From the NCBI RefSeq assembly GCF_019704135.1, contig NZ_AP024355.1:1178001-1242000 (forward strand): a DNA stretch of 64,000 nucleotides, read 5' to 3'. The notes under the pieces were generated by a model. It was not told where the DNA came from. It worked only from the letters and a program-made list of their open reading frames with translations, and ran no database searches. This document shows positions 11,566 to 19,823 of the stretch, piece by piece. How positions within the stretch are numbered: position 1 is the stretch's first letter; each line of letters opens with the position of its first letter. Position numbers and translations under genes: made by a program. The stretch is from Desulfuromonas versatilis. GTDB taxonomy: Bacteria; Desulfobacterota; Desulfuromonadia; Desulfuromonadales; NIT-T3.

Positions 11566-12711
11566 ATGTTTGAATTTGATGAGAGTATCGACCAGACGGC
11601 AAAGATCAAGGTAATCGGCGTAGGCGGTGGCGGCGGCAACGCCATCAACACCATGATCGACGCCCACCTCGAGGGAGTGGAGTTTTTCGCGGCCAATACC
11701 GACGCCCAGGCGCTCAAACGCAGCCTGGCCCCGATGAAGATCCAGCTCGGTGCCAAGCTCACCAAGGGCCTTGGCGCAGGGGCCAACCCGGAGATGGGCC
11801 GCGAAGCAGCCCTTGAGGACCGGGCCCGGCTGGCCGAACTGCTCGACGGGGCCGACATGGTCTTCATCGCCGCGGGTCTCGGCGGCGGCACCGGTACCGG
11901 GGCCGCGCCGATTATCGCCGAGGTGGCCAAGGACATCGGCGCGCTGACCGTCGGGGTGGTCACCAAACCCTTTACCCGCGAGGGGAAGCAGCGCTCCAAG
12001 AAAGCCGATTTCGGCGTGGATTCCCTCAAGGACGTGGTCGACTCGCTGATCGTCATCCCCAACGACCGGCTGCTTGGGCTGGCCGGCAAAAACATGAGTA
12101 TCCTCGACGCCTTCAAGCCTGCCGACGACGTGCTGCGCCAGGCGGTCCAGGGGATCTCGGACCTGATCACCACCGAGGGGATGATCAACGTCGACTTTGC
12201 CGACGTCAAGGCCATCATGAGCGAACGCGGCATGGCCATGATGGGCATCGGCCTGGCAGAGGGCGACAAGCGCGCCGCCGAAGCGGCCCAGCAGGCCATC
12301 AGCAGCCCCCTGTTGGAGGAAATCGACATTTCGGGCGCCAAGGGGGTGCTGGTCAACATCACCGGTTCCTCGAGCATGACCATGGAGGAATTCGACGAAG
12401 TCTCGCGCATCATCCACGAAAAGGTCCACGAGGACGCCAACATCATCATCGGCCTGGTGATCAACGAGGAGATGGGCGAAAAGATCAAGGTGACCGCCAT
12501 CGCCACCGGTTTTGGCGCCTCTTTCGACAAGAATCAGCGCAACGTCGAGGAGATCGCCAATCGGGCCGTGGTGGCCGGCAAGGTCGACCGCGACCTGCCG
12601 ACCTTCATCCGCGACAAGCAGAAGGAAGTCCCCCGGATGCCCCGCTCTTCGGGGTTCAGCGAGGAGAAGGAATACGACATTCCGACTTTCCTGCGCCGCC
12701 GGGTCGACTGA
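11566..12711 (+). CDS. ftsZ: FtsZ, tubulin-like division GTPase
   Basis: GTP-dependent polymer that forms the Z ring. The chosen start ATG 11566 has a strong RBS (ggagggagtc) and gives [20 protein letters not shown], a normal FtsZ start; the frame is open further upstream into the ftsA end, but this is not conserved sequence. The 381 residues contain [11 protein letters not shown], the tubulin signature [16 protein letters not shown] and the T7 loop [11 protein letters not shown]. The C-terminal conserved peptide [11 protein letters not shown] binds FtsA. It is the last gene of the cluster, followed by a terminator. Confidence 0.98.
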   Translation: MFEFDESIDQTAKIKVIGVGGGGGNAINTMIDAHLEGVEFFAANTDAQALKRSLAPMKIQLGAKLTKGLGAGANPEMGREAALEDRARLAELLDGADMVFIAAGLGGGTGTGAAPIIAEVAKDIGALTVGVVTKPFTREGKQRSKKADFGVDSLKDVVDSLIVIPNDRLLGLAGKNMSILDAFKPADDVLRQAVQGISDLITTEGMINVDFADVKAIMSERGMAMMGIGLAEGDKRAAEAAQQAISSPLLEEIDISGAKGVLVNITGSSSMTMEEFDEVSRIIHEKVHEDANIIIGLVINEEMGEKIKVTAIATGFGASFDKNQRNVEEIANRAVVAGKVDRDLPTFIRDKQKEVPRMPRSSGFSEEKEYDIPTFLRRRVD

Positions 12712-12924
12712 CCCAGGTATTTGATCGAGGGCCAGCCCGGCAACGGCACCACCCCCCCTTGCCGTAACGGGCTTCCCGACATGATCCGGGGGTGAGCTCC
12801 GTCGGCTCGTCCCCCGATGGCATGGAGCAGAGTCTCCTGGCCTGTCCTCCGCCGGTTCTCCGCCCGGCGGGCCCCAGGGCAGTGCCTGCCATTTTTGCTA
12901 TGCAGCGACGACTCCCTCGTCAAC

Positions 12925-12957
12925 GGGGACCGCATTGTGCGGTCCCCTCTTTTTTTT
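12925..12957 (+). terminator. Rho-independent terminator after ftsZ
   Basis: A perfect 10-bp stem (ggggaccgca / tgcggtcccc) with a 3-nt loop is followed directly by a run of T residues. It closes the dcw transcription unit. Confidence 0.93.
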
Positions 12958-13005
12958 CCAGGATTTCGTTGCCAGCAACCACGCCACCTTAGTAAACTGG
13001 CACCC

Positions 13006-13041
13006 AGTCACGAATCACGAGTCACGAGTCACGAATCACGG
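13006..13041. repeat. Heptad-spaced tandem repeat (cgagtca/cgaatca)
   Basis: Alternating cgaatca and cgagtca units, about five copies with a 7-bp period, end just before the ATG at 13048. This is one of several period-7 repeats in this part of the window. Confidence 0.8.
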
Positions 13042-13047
13042 CCGTAA

Positions 13048-14772
13048 ATGTCCAGAAAACTGATCGAAAAAGCGAGAAAACGGTTCGAAGCCGAGACCGG
13101 CGGCAGAACCAACCCGTGGGGAGGACGGCTGGCGGTGGCCCTGGTCTACCCGAACACCTACCACCATGCCATGAGCAACCTCGGTTTTCTCACCGTGCAC
13201 CACCTGCTCAACAGCCGCGAGGACTCGCTCTGCGAGCGCTTCTTTCTTCCCGACCCGGAGGACCTCGAAGAACATCGCAAAACCGGCTACCCCCTGTTTT
13301 CGCTGGAATCGGGGCGGTTTCTTGAAGACTTCGACGTGGTGGCCTTTTCCATCCCCTTCGAGAACGATTACCTCAATCTTCCGGAAATCTTCGAGCTGGG
13401 CCGGCTGCCGCTGTTCGCTTCACAACGCGACGACCGCTACCCGCTGTTGCTGTGCGGCGGGGTCTGTGCCTTTCTCAACCCCGAGCCTCTCGCCGAAATC
13501 ATGGACGCTTTCGCCGTGGGCGAGGCCGAACAGATCCTCCCCGCGCTGCTGGGTACCCTGGGCGGATTCGAGGGGACCAGGGAGGAGCTGCTTCAGGCCC
13601 TGACCGAGCAGCCTGGGCTTTATGTGCCGTCCCTCTACCAAGTGAGCTACCACCCCGAGGGGACGGTGGCGGCCATGACTCCGGAACCGGGCGTGCCGGG
13701 GCGGGTGCGGCGCCAGTGGGTGGCCGATTTGGACGCTGCGCCGAGCCGCTCCTTTATCCAGACCGAGGCCACCGAGTTCGGCGATATGGCCCTCACCGAG
13801 GTGTCGCGGGGCTGCTCGAGGGGGTGCCGTTTCTGCGCGGCGGGGTATCTGTACCTGCCCCCCCGGGAGCGAAGCCTGGCGAACCTGACCGGCCAGGTCG
13901 AAGCCGGCCTCTGCAGCCGCGAAAAGGTCGGCCTGGTGGGAGCCGCGGTCAGCGACTACCATGAAATCGCCGCCCTGAACGAAGCGATCAGAGAGCGCGG
14001 CGGCAAAATCTCGGTGTCGAGCCTGCGCATCGATTCGCTCAGCGCCGAGGAGGTCGCGGCCCTGGCCGGGTCGGGCCATCGCACCGTGGCCCTGGCTCCT
14101 GAGGCGGGCAGCCAGCGGATGCGCGATCTGATCAACAAGGGGATCGACGAGGCGCAGATCCTTCGTGCCGTGGCCCTGCTGGCCGCGGGGGGGATAATCA
14201 ACCTCAAGCTCTATTTTCTTATCGGCTTGCCTGGGGAGAGCGACGAGGATCTGGATGAGCTGCTTGAGTTGACCGCCAGGATTCGCGAGGCCTGGCTGGC
14301 CGAGGGGAAGAAGAGGGGGCGGCTCGGCACCATCACCCTGTCGGTGAACCCTTTCATCCCCAAGCCCTTCACCCCGCTGCAGTGGAGCGGGATGGATACG
14401 GAAAAGTCCCTGGAGAAAAAGATGCGCCGGATCCGCTCGGCCATCGCCCGCATGCCCAATACCGAGGTGATTTTCGAATCGCTGCGTGCGGCGGTACTGC
14501 AGGCGTTCCTCTCCCGGGGCGACCGCCGGATCGCCGAGGCCCTGCCGCTGCTCGCCGCCGGGAAGAACCTCAAGGCCGCCTGCCGTGAGCTCGGGCTCGA
14601 CCCGGCTTTCTACGTGACCCGCGAGCGCGGCGAAGACGAACTCTTCCCCTGGGAGGTTATTGACCAGGGTTTCGCCCGCGACTACCTCTACCAGGAATAC
14701 CTCCGCGGGCTGGAGGGGAAATTCACCCCGCGCTGTTCCGCCGGCTGCCGCCGCTGCGGGGTGTGCGGGTGA
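13048..14772 (+). CDS. B12-binding-type radical SAM protein of unknown substrate
   Basis: 574-residue predicted radical SAM enzyme. The N-terminal part resembles a cobalamin-binding fold (VALVYPNTYHHAMSNLGF near residues 30-50 and LLLCGGVCAFLNPEPLAE near 135). The radical SAM cluster motif is CSRGCRFC, with Cys256, Cys260 and Cys263, followed by SLRIDSLS and LAPEAGSQRMR, typical of the TIM barrel. The C-terminus ends in CSAGCRRCGVCG, which could hold a second metal site. This matches a conserved but uncharacterised family often annotated as a radical SAM fusion protein, separate from MiaB-type enzymes, which have a TRAM domain that I do not see. It is a single gene after the ftsZ terminator. 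Substrate unknown. Confidence 0.85.
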   Translation: MSRKLIEKARKRFEAETGGRTNPWGGRLAVALVYPNTYHHAMSNLGFLTVHHLLNSREDSLCERFFLPDPEDLEEHRKTGYPLFSLESGRFLEDFDVVAFSIPFENDYLNLPEIFELGRLPLFASQRDDRYPLLLCGGVCAFLNPEPLAEIMDAFAVGEAEQILPALLGTLGGFEGTREELLQALTEQPGLYVPSLYQVSYHPEGTVAAMTPEPGVPGRVRRQWVADLDAAPSRSFIQTEATEFGDMALTEVSRGCSRGCRFCAAGYLYLPPRERSLANLTGQVEAGLCSREKVGLVGAAVSDYHEIAALNEAIRERGGKISVSSLRIDSLSAEEVAALAGSGHRTVALAPEAGSQRMRDLINKGIDEAQILRAVALLAAGGIINLKLYFLIGLPGESDEDLDELLELTARIREAWLAEGKKRGRLGTITLSVNPFIPKPFTPLQWSGMDTEKSLEKKMRRIRSAIARMPNTEVIFESLRAAVLQAFLSRGDRRIAEALPLLAAGKNLKAACRELGLDPAFYVTRERGEDELFPWEVIDQGFARDYLYQEYLRGLEGKFTPRCSAGCRRCGVCG

Positions 14773-14794
14773 GGTTTGATTAATTTGCGGTTTC

Positions 14795-14824
14795 TTGACA
14801 GGGGCGGGGCGGGACGGCTAGAGT
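14795..14824 (+). promoter_or_regulatory. Candidate sigma-70 promoter for the 14.96-kb lipoprotein
   Basis: TTGACA at 14795-14800 and TAGAGT at 14819-14824 are separated by 18 bp, about 135 bp upstream of the gene. The -35 is perfect and the -10 moderate. Confidence 0.55.
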
Positions 14825-14958
14825 GTCGGGATGTGCAAGCGGTTCGGTCAAGGATTTGACCTGGGGTTTGGGCTGGTTCGGGTGGGGGTATTCCCCTTCC
14901 CCGGGGCCTTCCCTCCTTGAATTGGCTAAATGATTGTTCCGGAAGGAGATTGCAGAAT

Positions 14959-16983
14959 ATGTTCTTGCGTAGTCTGATGCTGCTGGTCGTGATGGGGGTG
15001 CAGGTCCTGGCGCTTGCCGGATGCGGAGGCGGAGGCGGCGGGGGCAGCTCCGCCAACCCCAAGCAACCGTTGGTCCCCGACACGGTGGCTCCCCAGGTCC
15101 TCGAAGTGGCCCCGCTCGACGGGGCGGTGGATGTGGCGGTCAACCTGGCGGCCATCACCGCCACCTTCAGTGAGCCGATACTGGCGGCGAGCATCAACGG
15201 CGCCGTCGGCACTCTGGTGGTAAACGATGTCACCGATCCGGTTTCGCCTGTCCCGGTGCCAGGTACTGTTCAGCTCTCCAGCGCCACCATTGCCCAGTTC
15301 ACGCCGGCGGGAGCCCTTCCCGCCAACGCCACTTTGGAAGCGCGCATCACCACCGCGGCCCAGGATCTGGCCGGCAACCCTCTTGCCGCTGATTTCGTCT
15401 GGAGCTTTACCACCGGCGCGGTACCGGATACCACCGCTCCCACGGTCACCTCGTCGATCCCCGTCGACGGGGCGCTCAACGTCGACAACCTGGCCACAGT
15501 TTCCGTGACCTTCAGCGAAGATATGGATCCTGCCAGCCTTAACGCAACGACCTTTACCGTCGGTAACCTGGCGGGGACCATCGTCACCGCCGGCAACCTG
15601 GCCACCTTCACCCCGGCGATCGGGCTGGCCCCCGGCGTCACCTATACCGCGACGGTGACCACCGGTGCCGCCGACCTGGCGGGCAACGCCCTGGCGGCTC
15701 CGTTCTCCTTCGACTTTACCGTGGAGAACCTGGTCTGGGGCGGCAGCATCCAGATCGGCGAGGCCGGTATCGAAGAGGTGTTGAGCGTCGCCGTGGATGA
15801 TGCCGGCAACACCTATGTCTTCGGGCACACCGATGATGACCTGGAGGCCGCCGGCGCCAACGCGGGCGGGGATGACCTGTTCCTAGTCAAGTACGATCCC
15901 ACCGGGGCCCAGCTGTTTCTGAAGCAGATCGGCTCGGCGGGCGATGAAAGCGCCACCAACGTGGTGGTAGATAAATCCGGAAACATTTATATCGTGGGAT
16001 CGACCACCGGGGACTTGGGTGACGGCTTTCTCGGCGGCACCGACACCTCCCCCGGGGACGAGGATGCCTTTGTCGGCAAATTGGACCCGACCGGGCAAAT
16101 CCTCTGGCTCTGGCGCTTCGGGGATGTGGTGGAGTTCGACGCTGCCAACGCCGTGCAGGTGGACGCCGCCGGAAACGTCTACGTCGCCGGCTCCACGAGT
16201 GGCGTCCTGGAGGTGGGGCAGTCTTTTGACTTCGATGATGCCTTCCTGACCAAGTTCGCTCCGGACGGGACCCAGCTCTGGGTGCGGCAGTATGGTACCG
16301 ACGACGACGACACCGCCAAGGCCCTGGCCCTCGACGCGGCGGGCAACATCTACGTCACGGGCAGCGCCATGGGGGACCTGGAAGTTCCGGCGACGACTTT
16401 CCTGGATGCCGATGCCTACCTGGTCAGCTTCGACCCCGATGGGGTCGGGCCGACGCTGATCGAGCAGTTCGGCACCGACGGCAATGACGAGGGCTCCGGA
16501 GTGGTGGTCGACTCGCTCGGCAACGTCTACGTCGGCGGGTTTACCGGCGGGGATTTCGACAACGGCGGGATCCTGGCCCCCAGTATCGATGCCTTCATCG
16601 CCAAATTCACCAACGGCACGGGAACTTCCGTGATCCGTCAGTTCGGCAGCGATCAATTCGACGACGCCTTCGGCGGGCTTGCCGTAGACTCGGCCGACAA
16701 CGTCTATGTCGCCGGGGAAACCTCGGGCGATATCAACGGTGAACTGGGCCAGGGCGTTGACGATGGCTACGTGGCCAAGTTCGACGGCAGCCTGACCCTG
16801 CAGTGGACGCGGATCATCGGTGTCGCGGGTGCCTCCGGATTTTCCAGCCGAGTCGCCGTCGACCCGGCCGGAAACCTGTTTGTCAGTGGCTCTACCGATG
16901 GTGACCTGTTCAAACCCAACCTTGGAGTCATTCCGAGCGACGGCTTCCTGGTCAAATTCGACCCGGATGGAACCGAACTGTAA
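14959..16983 (+). CDS. Exported lipoprotein: two Ig-like domains and SBBP-type beta-propeller repeats
   Basis: 674 residues from ATG 14959, chosen for its RBS (ggaaggagat) and because it gives a clean lipoprotein signal: hydrophobic stretch, lipobox LALAGC, then a poly-Gly linker. Residues ~40-250 hold two bacterial Ig-like repeats of the SbsA/Big_5 kind, each starting DTxAPxV and carrying xFSExxxxASI/NA and VWSFTTG-like strands. The rest is six or seven ~60-residue repeats with the pattern VDxxGNxYVxGxTxGDL, characteristic of SBBP beta-propeller proteins. It is probably anchored to the outer membrane facing outward, but this is not shown. Ligand unknown. No haem motifs. The gene stands alone between its own promoter and the cytochrome P460 gene. 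Confidence 0.85.
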   Translation: MFLRSLMLLVVMGVQVLALAGCGGGGGGGSSANPKQPLVPDTVAPQVLEVAPLDGAVDVAVNLAAITATFSEPILAASINGAVGTLVVNDVTDPVSPVPVPGTVQLSSATIAQFTPAGALPANATLEARITTAAQDLAGNPLAADFVWSFTTGAVPDTTAPTVTSSIPVDGALNVDNLATVSVTFSEDMDPASLNATTFTVGNLAGTIVTAGNLATFTPAIGLAPGVTYTATVTTGAADLAGNALAAPFSFDFTVENLVWGGSIQIGEAGIEEVLSVAVDDAGNTYVFGHTDDDLEAAGANAGGDDLFLVKYDPTGAQLFLKQIGSAGDESATNVVVDKSGNIYIVGSTTGDLGDGFLGGTDTSPGDEDAFVGKLDPTGQILWLWRFGDVVEFDAANAVQVDAAGNVYVAGSTSGVLEVGQSFDFDDAFLTKFAPDGTQLWVRQYGTDDDDTAKALALDAAGNIYVTGSAMGDLEVPATTFLDADAYLVSFDPDGVGPTLIEQFGTDGNDEGSGVVVDSLGNVYVGGFTGGDFDNGGILAPSIDAFIAKFTNGTGTSVIRQFGSDQFDDAFGGLAVDSADNVYVAGETSGDINGELGQGVDDGYVAKFDGSLTLQWTRIIGVAGASGFSSRVAVDPAGNLFVSGSTDGDLFKPNLGVIPSDGFLVKFDPDGTEL

Positions 16984-17095
16984 GCGGCGAGGCACGGCCC
17001 GCCCGTCGCCTTGACTCGCAAGGAAATCCTGCTTGATTTAAAAAGGTTTGTCTGTGTCCACACCCCTTGTCTTCAAACGGTTTAAGGAGGGTTGC

Positions 17096-17602
17096 ATGCC
17101 GAAGCTGTCCAGAATCATCCACTGTCTGCTTCCCCTGGCTCTGCTGGTCCTGCTGGGCGCCTGCGCGAAGGGCGGCTCGGTATCGGAAGGGTTGCCGGCC
17201 GCGGACGGGCAGGCGGTCATCGACTATGTCACCAGGACCAATCCCTACCAGGGGTGGGCGCTCTGGCCGGGCAAGGGCAAACTCTACAAGGGACAACACC
17301 CCCACGGCGCATTTCTGACTACCTACATATCAGCGGAGGTTGCCCAGGCCTTTGCCGCCAAGTCCACTTCCGTCCCCGTCGGTGGCCTGATCGTCAAGGA
17401 GAACTACACCCCGGACAAGCAGCTGGCCGCCACCACCGTGATCTACCGGATCAAAGGCTACAACCCTGAAGGGGGCGACTGGTTCTGGCTCAAGTACGCC
17501 CCGGACGGCAGCATCGAGCAGGAAGGGAAGGTCGAGGGCTGCATCAATTGCCATGCCGCAGTCCAGGCCAACGACTGGCTGTTCACCGGGCCGATAAAAT
17601 AA
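17096..17602 (+). CDS. Cytochrome P460-family lipoprotein
   Basis: 168 residues from ATG 17096 (RBS aaggagggttgc). The N-terminus is a lipoprotein signal with lipobox LLGAC. The body has the P460 pattern: GWALWPGK, KGQHPHGAFLTTYIS, GGLIVKENYTP, VIYRIKGYNPEGGDWFWLKY and a single haem-binding CINCH near the C-terminus (around residue 151). Family members bind one c-type haem, sometimes cross-linked to a lysine, and several act on hydroxylamine or NO. Whether this one is an enzyme or only a redox or signalling haem protein cannot be told from sequence. A terminator follows. Confidence 0.85.
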   Translation: MPKLSRIIHCLLPLALLVLLGACAKGGSVSEGLPAADGQAVIDYVTRTNPYQGWALWPGKGKLYKGQHPHGAFLTTYISAEVAQAFAAKSTSVPVGGLIVKENYTPDKQLAATTVIYRIKGYNPEGGDWFWLKYAPDGSIEQEGKVEGCINCHAAVQANDWLFTGPIK

Positions 17603-17624
17603 ACGTCTCTGGCATGCTGCAAGC

Positions 17625-17660
17625 AACAGGCCGTTCGGGTTTTCCGGGCGGCCTGTTTTG
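17625..17660 (+). terminator. Terminator after cytochrome P460 gene
   Basis: 9-bp stem (aacaggccg / cggcctgtt) with a 15-nt loop and a short T run. Confidence 0.75.
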
Positions 17661-17724
17661 TATCCCCCGCATTGGCACCTCGGTTCGCCTGCCCGGGGGG
17701 ATAGGGGAAATTTTCTTCCCTGCC

Positions 17725-17752
17725 TTGACAGCCCAGATCGGGCCGCTAGAAT
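17725..17752 (+). promoter_or_regulatory. Sigma-70-type promoter of tpx
   Basis: TTGACA (17725-17730) and TAGAAT (17747-17752) are 16 bp apart, about 42 bp upstream of the tpx ATG. Both boxes are close to consensus. Confidence 0.75.
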
Positions 17753-17794
17753 TATGACTTGTTCGATTATATATTTATCCAAGGAGATTACCCG

Positions 17795-18313
17795 ATGACT
17801 CAGGAACGTAAAGGCGCCGTTACCTTCAAAGGCAACCCCGTGACCCTGCTTGGTCCCGAAGTGAAAGTCGGCGACAAGGCCCCGGAATTCAAGGCGGTGG
17901 ACAACGGCCTGCAGCCGGTAGGCCTGGCGGACTCGAAGGGGAAAGTGCGGCTGATCACCGCGGTACCTTCCATCGATACCCCGGTCTGCGACGCCATGAC
18001 CCGCAAGTTTAACGAAGAGGTCGCCAAGCTGCCGGCCGCGGTGGTGGCCTATACCATCAGCCTCGATCTGCCCTTCGCCCAGAAGCGTTGGTGCGGCAAC
18101 GCCGGGATCGAAAAGGTCAAGACCCTCTCCGACTACCAGGAGCGCTCCTTCGGCCTCAATTACGGCCTGCTGATCAACGAACTCAAGCTGCTTGCCCGGG
18201 CTGTGTACGTCATCGACCAGAACGACAAGGTCGCCTACCGGGAGATCGTCAAGGAGGTGACCGCCGAGCCCGACTACGCCGCCGCCCTGGCCGCAATCAA
18301 AAAGTTGGTCTGA
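17795..18313 (+). CDS. tpx: Thiol peroxidase Tpx
   Basis: Atypical 2-Cys peroxiredoxin that reduces hydrogen peroxide and alkyl hydroperoxides with thioredoxin. ATG 17795 has RBS aaggagat. The 172 residues include the peroxidatic site SIDTPVC (Cys65) and the resolving site KRWCGN (Cys100), whose spacing matches the Tpx family. LLGPEVKVGDKAPEF at the N-terminus is also typical. It is a monocistronic gene between its own promoter and a terminator. It could protect the many haem proteins encoded here, but that link is inference. Confidence 0.96.
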   Translation: MTQERKGAVTFKGNPVTLLGPEVKVGDKAPEFKAVDNGLQPVGLADSKGKVRLITAVPSIDTPVCDAMTRKFNEEVAKLPAAVVAYTISLDLPFAQKRWCGNAGIEKVKTLSDYQERSFGLNYGLLINELKLLARAVYVIDQNDKVAYREIVKEVTAEPDYAAALAAIKKLV

Positions 18314-18335
18314 GCTGCCCAGGAAAAAAACCAAA

Positions 18336-18361
18336 AGCCCCCTGCGACCAGGGGGCTTTTT
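18336..18361. terminator. Terminator between tpx and the convergent tatA-like gene
   Basis: 9-bp perfect stem (agccccctg / cagggggct) with a 4-nt loop and T run on the plus strand. The A-rich left flank could also make it work for the minus-strand gene. Confidence 0.88.
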
Positions 18362-18388
18362 CATTGGTGAACATGGCAGGGGGACTGC

Positions 18389-18580
18389 TCAGGAATCCTT
18401 GTCCTTTTTTCCGAGCAGTCCGTCGAGGCTGACCATGTTGCGCAGCTCCTGCTTGGTCTGGTTCACCTTCTGATAGGTTTTAAAGGCGGTGGAGAATAAC
18501 TCTCGGGCTTTCGCACCGCCGAAAACCAGGACCACCAGTGCCACCAGAATGCCAATTTCCACCATGCCCAGACCAAACAT
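18389..18580 (-). CDS. TatA/E-family Sec-independent translocase subunit
   Basis: 63 residues. One N-terminal membrane helix (GMVEIGILVALVVLVFGG) with an FGG turn is followed by an amphipathic helix (KARELFSTAFKTYQKV) and a charged tail ending KKDKDS, the classic TatA layout. It is short, and the helix turn (FGGAKARELF) deviates from the usual FGxKKLPEL, so it may be a TatE-like or specialised paralogue. No tatB or tatC lies nearby. Convergent with tpx. Confidence 0.72.
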   Translation of the reverse strand: MFGLGMVEIGILVALVVLVFGGAKARELFSTAFKTYQKVNQTKQELRNMVSLDGLLGKKDKDS

Positions 18581-18734
18581 CCCTCGATCCTTTCACCGCA
18601 GACTAGAAGACATCTTAGCTGAAACCACCGCTGGCGGCAAGGGGCCAGCCGGGGCTCATTCCGGTAGACAGGGACGGTCGGCCCGGTTTATTGTAAACCT
18701 TATTTGTCCAATTTCGTCTGGAGAGCTGGAGTCA

Positions 18735-19796
18735 ATGAATGTCGAGCAGATGAAAACCGTACTGCGGGAGATCCTCACCAAGACTGACCTTACCCCCTGC
18801 GTGGTGGGGCACCGCGGCGTGGGCAAGACCGCGGGGATCCTGCAGGTCTGCCGGGAGATCGGACGGCGCTATGTGCCCCTGCGGTTGGGGCAAATGGAGG
18901 TCGGCGACCTGGTGGGGGTTCCCTACCGGCAGGGGGAGGTCATGCACTGGTCACGGCCCAGCTGGTGGCCCACCGAGAACGATCCGGAGACGGTCATCCA
19001 CTGCGACGAACTCAACCGCGCCCAGCAGGAGGACACCCTGCAGGCGATCTTCCAGTTCGTCGAGCCCCCCGCCGAAGGGCAGCGGCGCGCCCTGCATACC
19101 CACCAGCTCGACCCCAAGCACAAGGTGGTGGTGGCCATCAACCCCCCGGACGGCACCTACCAGGTGGCCACCCTCGATCGGGCGCTGCTCGACCGCATGG
19201 TGCTGCTCTACGTCGAAACCGACTACCAGTGCTGGGCGCGCTACGCCAAGGCCAAAAGCTTCGATGACGGGGTGCAGCAGTTTCTCTCCGCCAACCCCAA
19301 TCTGCTGGCCCGTCAGGGAAGCGCCATGGACCTGCAGGTCGAGCCGACGGAGCGGGCCTGGGAGATGGTCAGCACCCTGCGCCGGCGCTGCCGGTTTCCG
19401 GCAGAGCTGGAAATGGAGATCTACGCCGGGGTGGTCGGCAAGGAGGCGGCGATCATGTTTCTGCGCTGGTGCACCGAGCAGCAGGAGCGCCCGGTCACCG
19501 CCCGCCAGGTGCTCGACAGCTGGGAGGCGGTTGCCGGGCGCATCCAGGCCCAGCGCGACGACCTGCAGGCGGTGACCCTGAACGACCTGGTCACCACCCT
19601 GGAGGTGGCACCGCAGTTGGCGCCCACCCAGGAGCAGAACCTGGTCCGCTACATCGGCGCCCTGCCGCGGGACATGCGCTTCGGGCTGGTCAAGGCTTTG
19701 GTGAAGATCCCCGCGGTGGCCGAGGCCATTACCCAGGATAAATACGATGAAATCGTGTTCGACGCCATCGCCGAAATCAGCCGGGAAGCGTCTTGA
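18735..19796 (+). CDS. MoxR-type AAA+ ATPase
   Basis: 353 residues from ATG 18735 (purine-rich ctggagagctggag upstream). Walker A is VVGHRGVGKTAG at residues ~26-37, Walker B/DExx is VIHCDELNRAQQE, and the sensor region is VVVAINPPDGTYQVATLDRALLDRM. This is the MoxR-like AAA+ subclass, which usually works as a chaperone with a VWA-domain partner, and the next gene encodes such a partner. The pairing suggests a metal- or cofactor-insertion or protein-remodelling pair, target unknown. The spacer to the next gene holds a heptad-spaced repeat. Confidence 0.86.
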   Translation: MNVEQMKTVLREILTKTDLTPCVVGHRGVGKTAGILQVCREIGRRYVPLRLGQMEVGDLVGVPYRQGEVMHWSRPSWWPTENDPETVIHCDELNRAQQEDTLQAIFQFVEPPAEGQRRALHTHQLDPKHKVVVAINPPDGTYQVATLDRALLDRMVLLYVETDYQCWARYAKAKSFDDGVQQFLSANPNLLARQGSAMDLQVEPTERAWEMVSTLRRRCRFPAELEMEIYAGVVGKEAAIMFLRWCTEQQERPVTARQVLDSWEAVAGRIQAQRDDLQAVTLNDLVTTLEVAPQLAPTQEQNLVRYIGALPRDMRFGLVKALVKIPAVAEAITQDKYDEIVFDAIAEISREAS

Positions 19797-19801
19797 AAAC
19801 C

Positions 19802-19823
19802 GTGATGAGTGATGAGTGATGAG
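19802..19823. repeat. Heptad-spaced tandem repeat (gtgatga)3
   Basis: Three copies of gtgatga at a 7-bp period overlap the candidate start codons of the next gene and obscure its ribosome-binding site. Confidence 0.8.

Larger units (their letters stand above)
12712..13047 (+). other. ftsZ-radical SAM intergenic region
   Basis: 336 bp without a credible gene. It is GC-rich and can fold into several hairpins, ends in an intrinsic terminator at 12925-12957, and then carries a heptad-spaced repeat just before the next gene. I compared the central part with 6S RNA, tmRNA, RNase P and common riboswitch cores from memory and saw no match. Confidence 0.6.

Noticed and set aside
12712-12924. Structured non-coding RNA after ftsZ
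   Set aside because: GC-rich and foldable, but no match to 6S, tmRNA, RNase P or SRP RNA signatures that I know; a covariance search would be needed to claim it.
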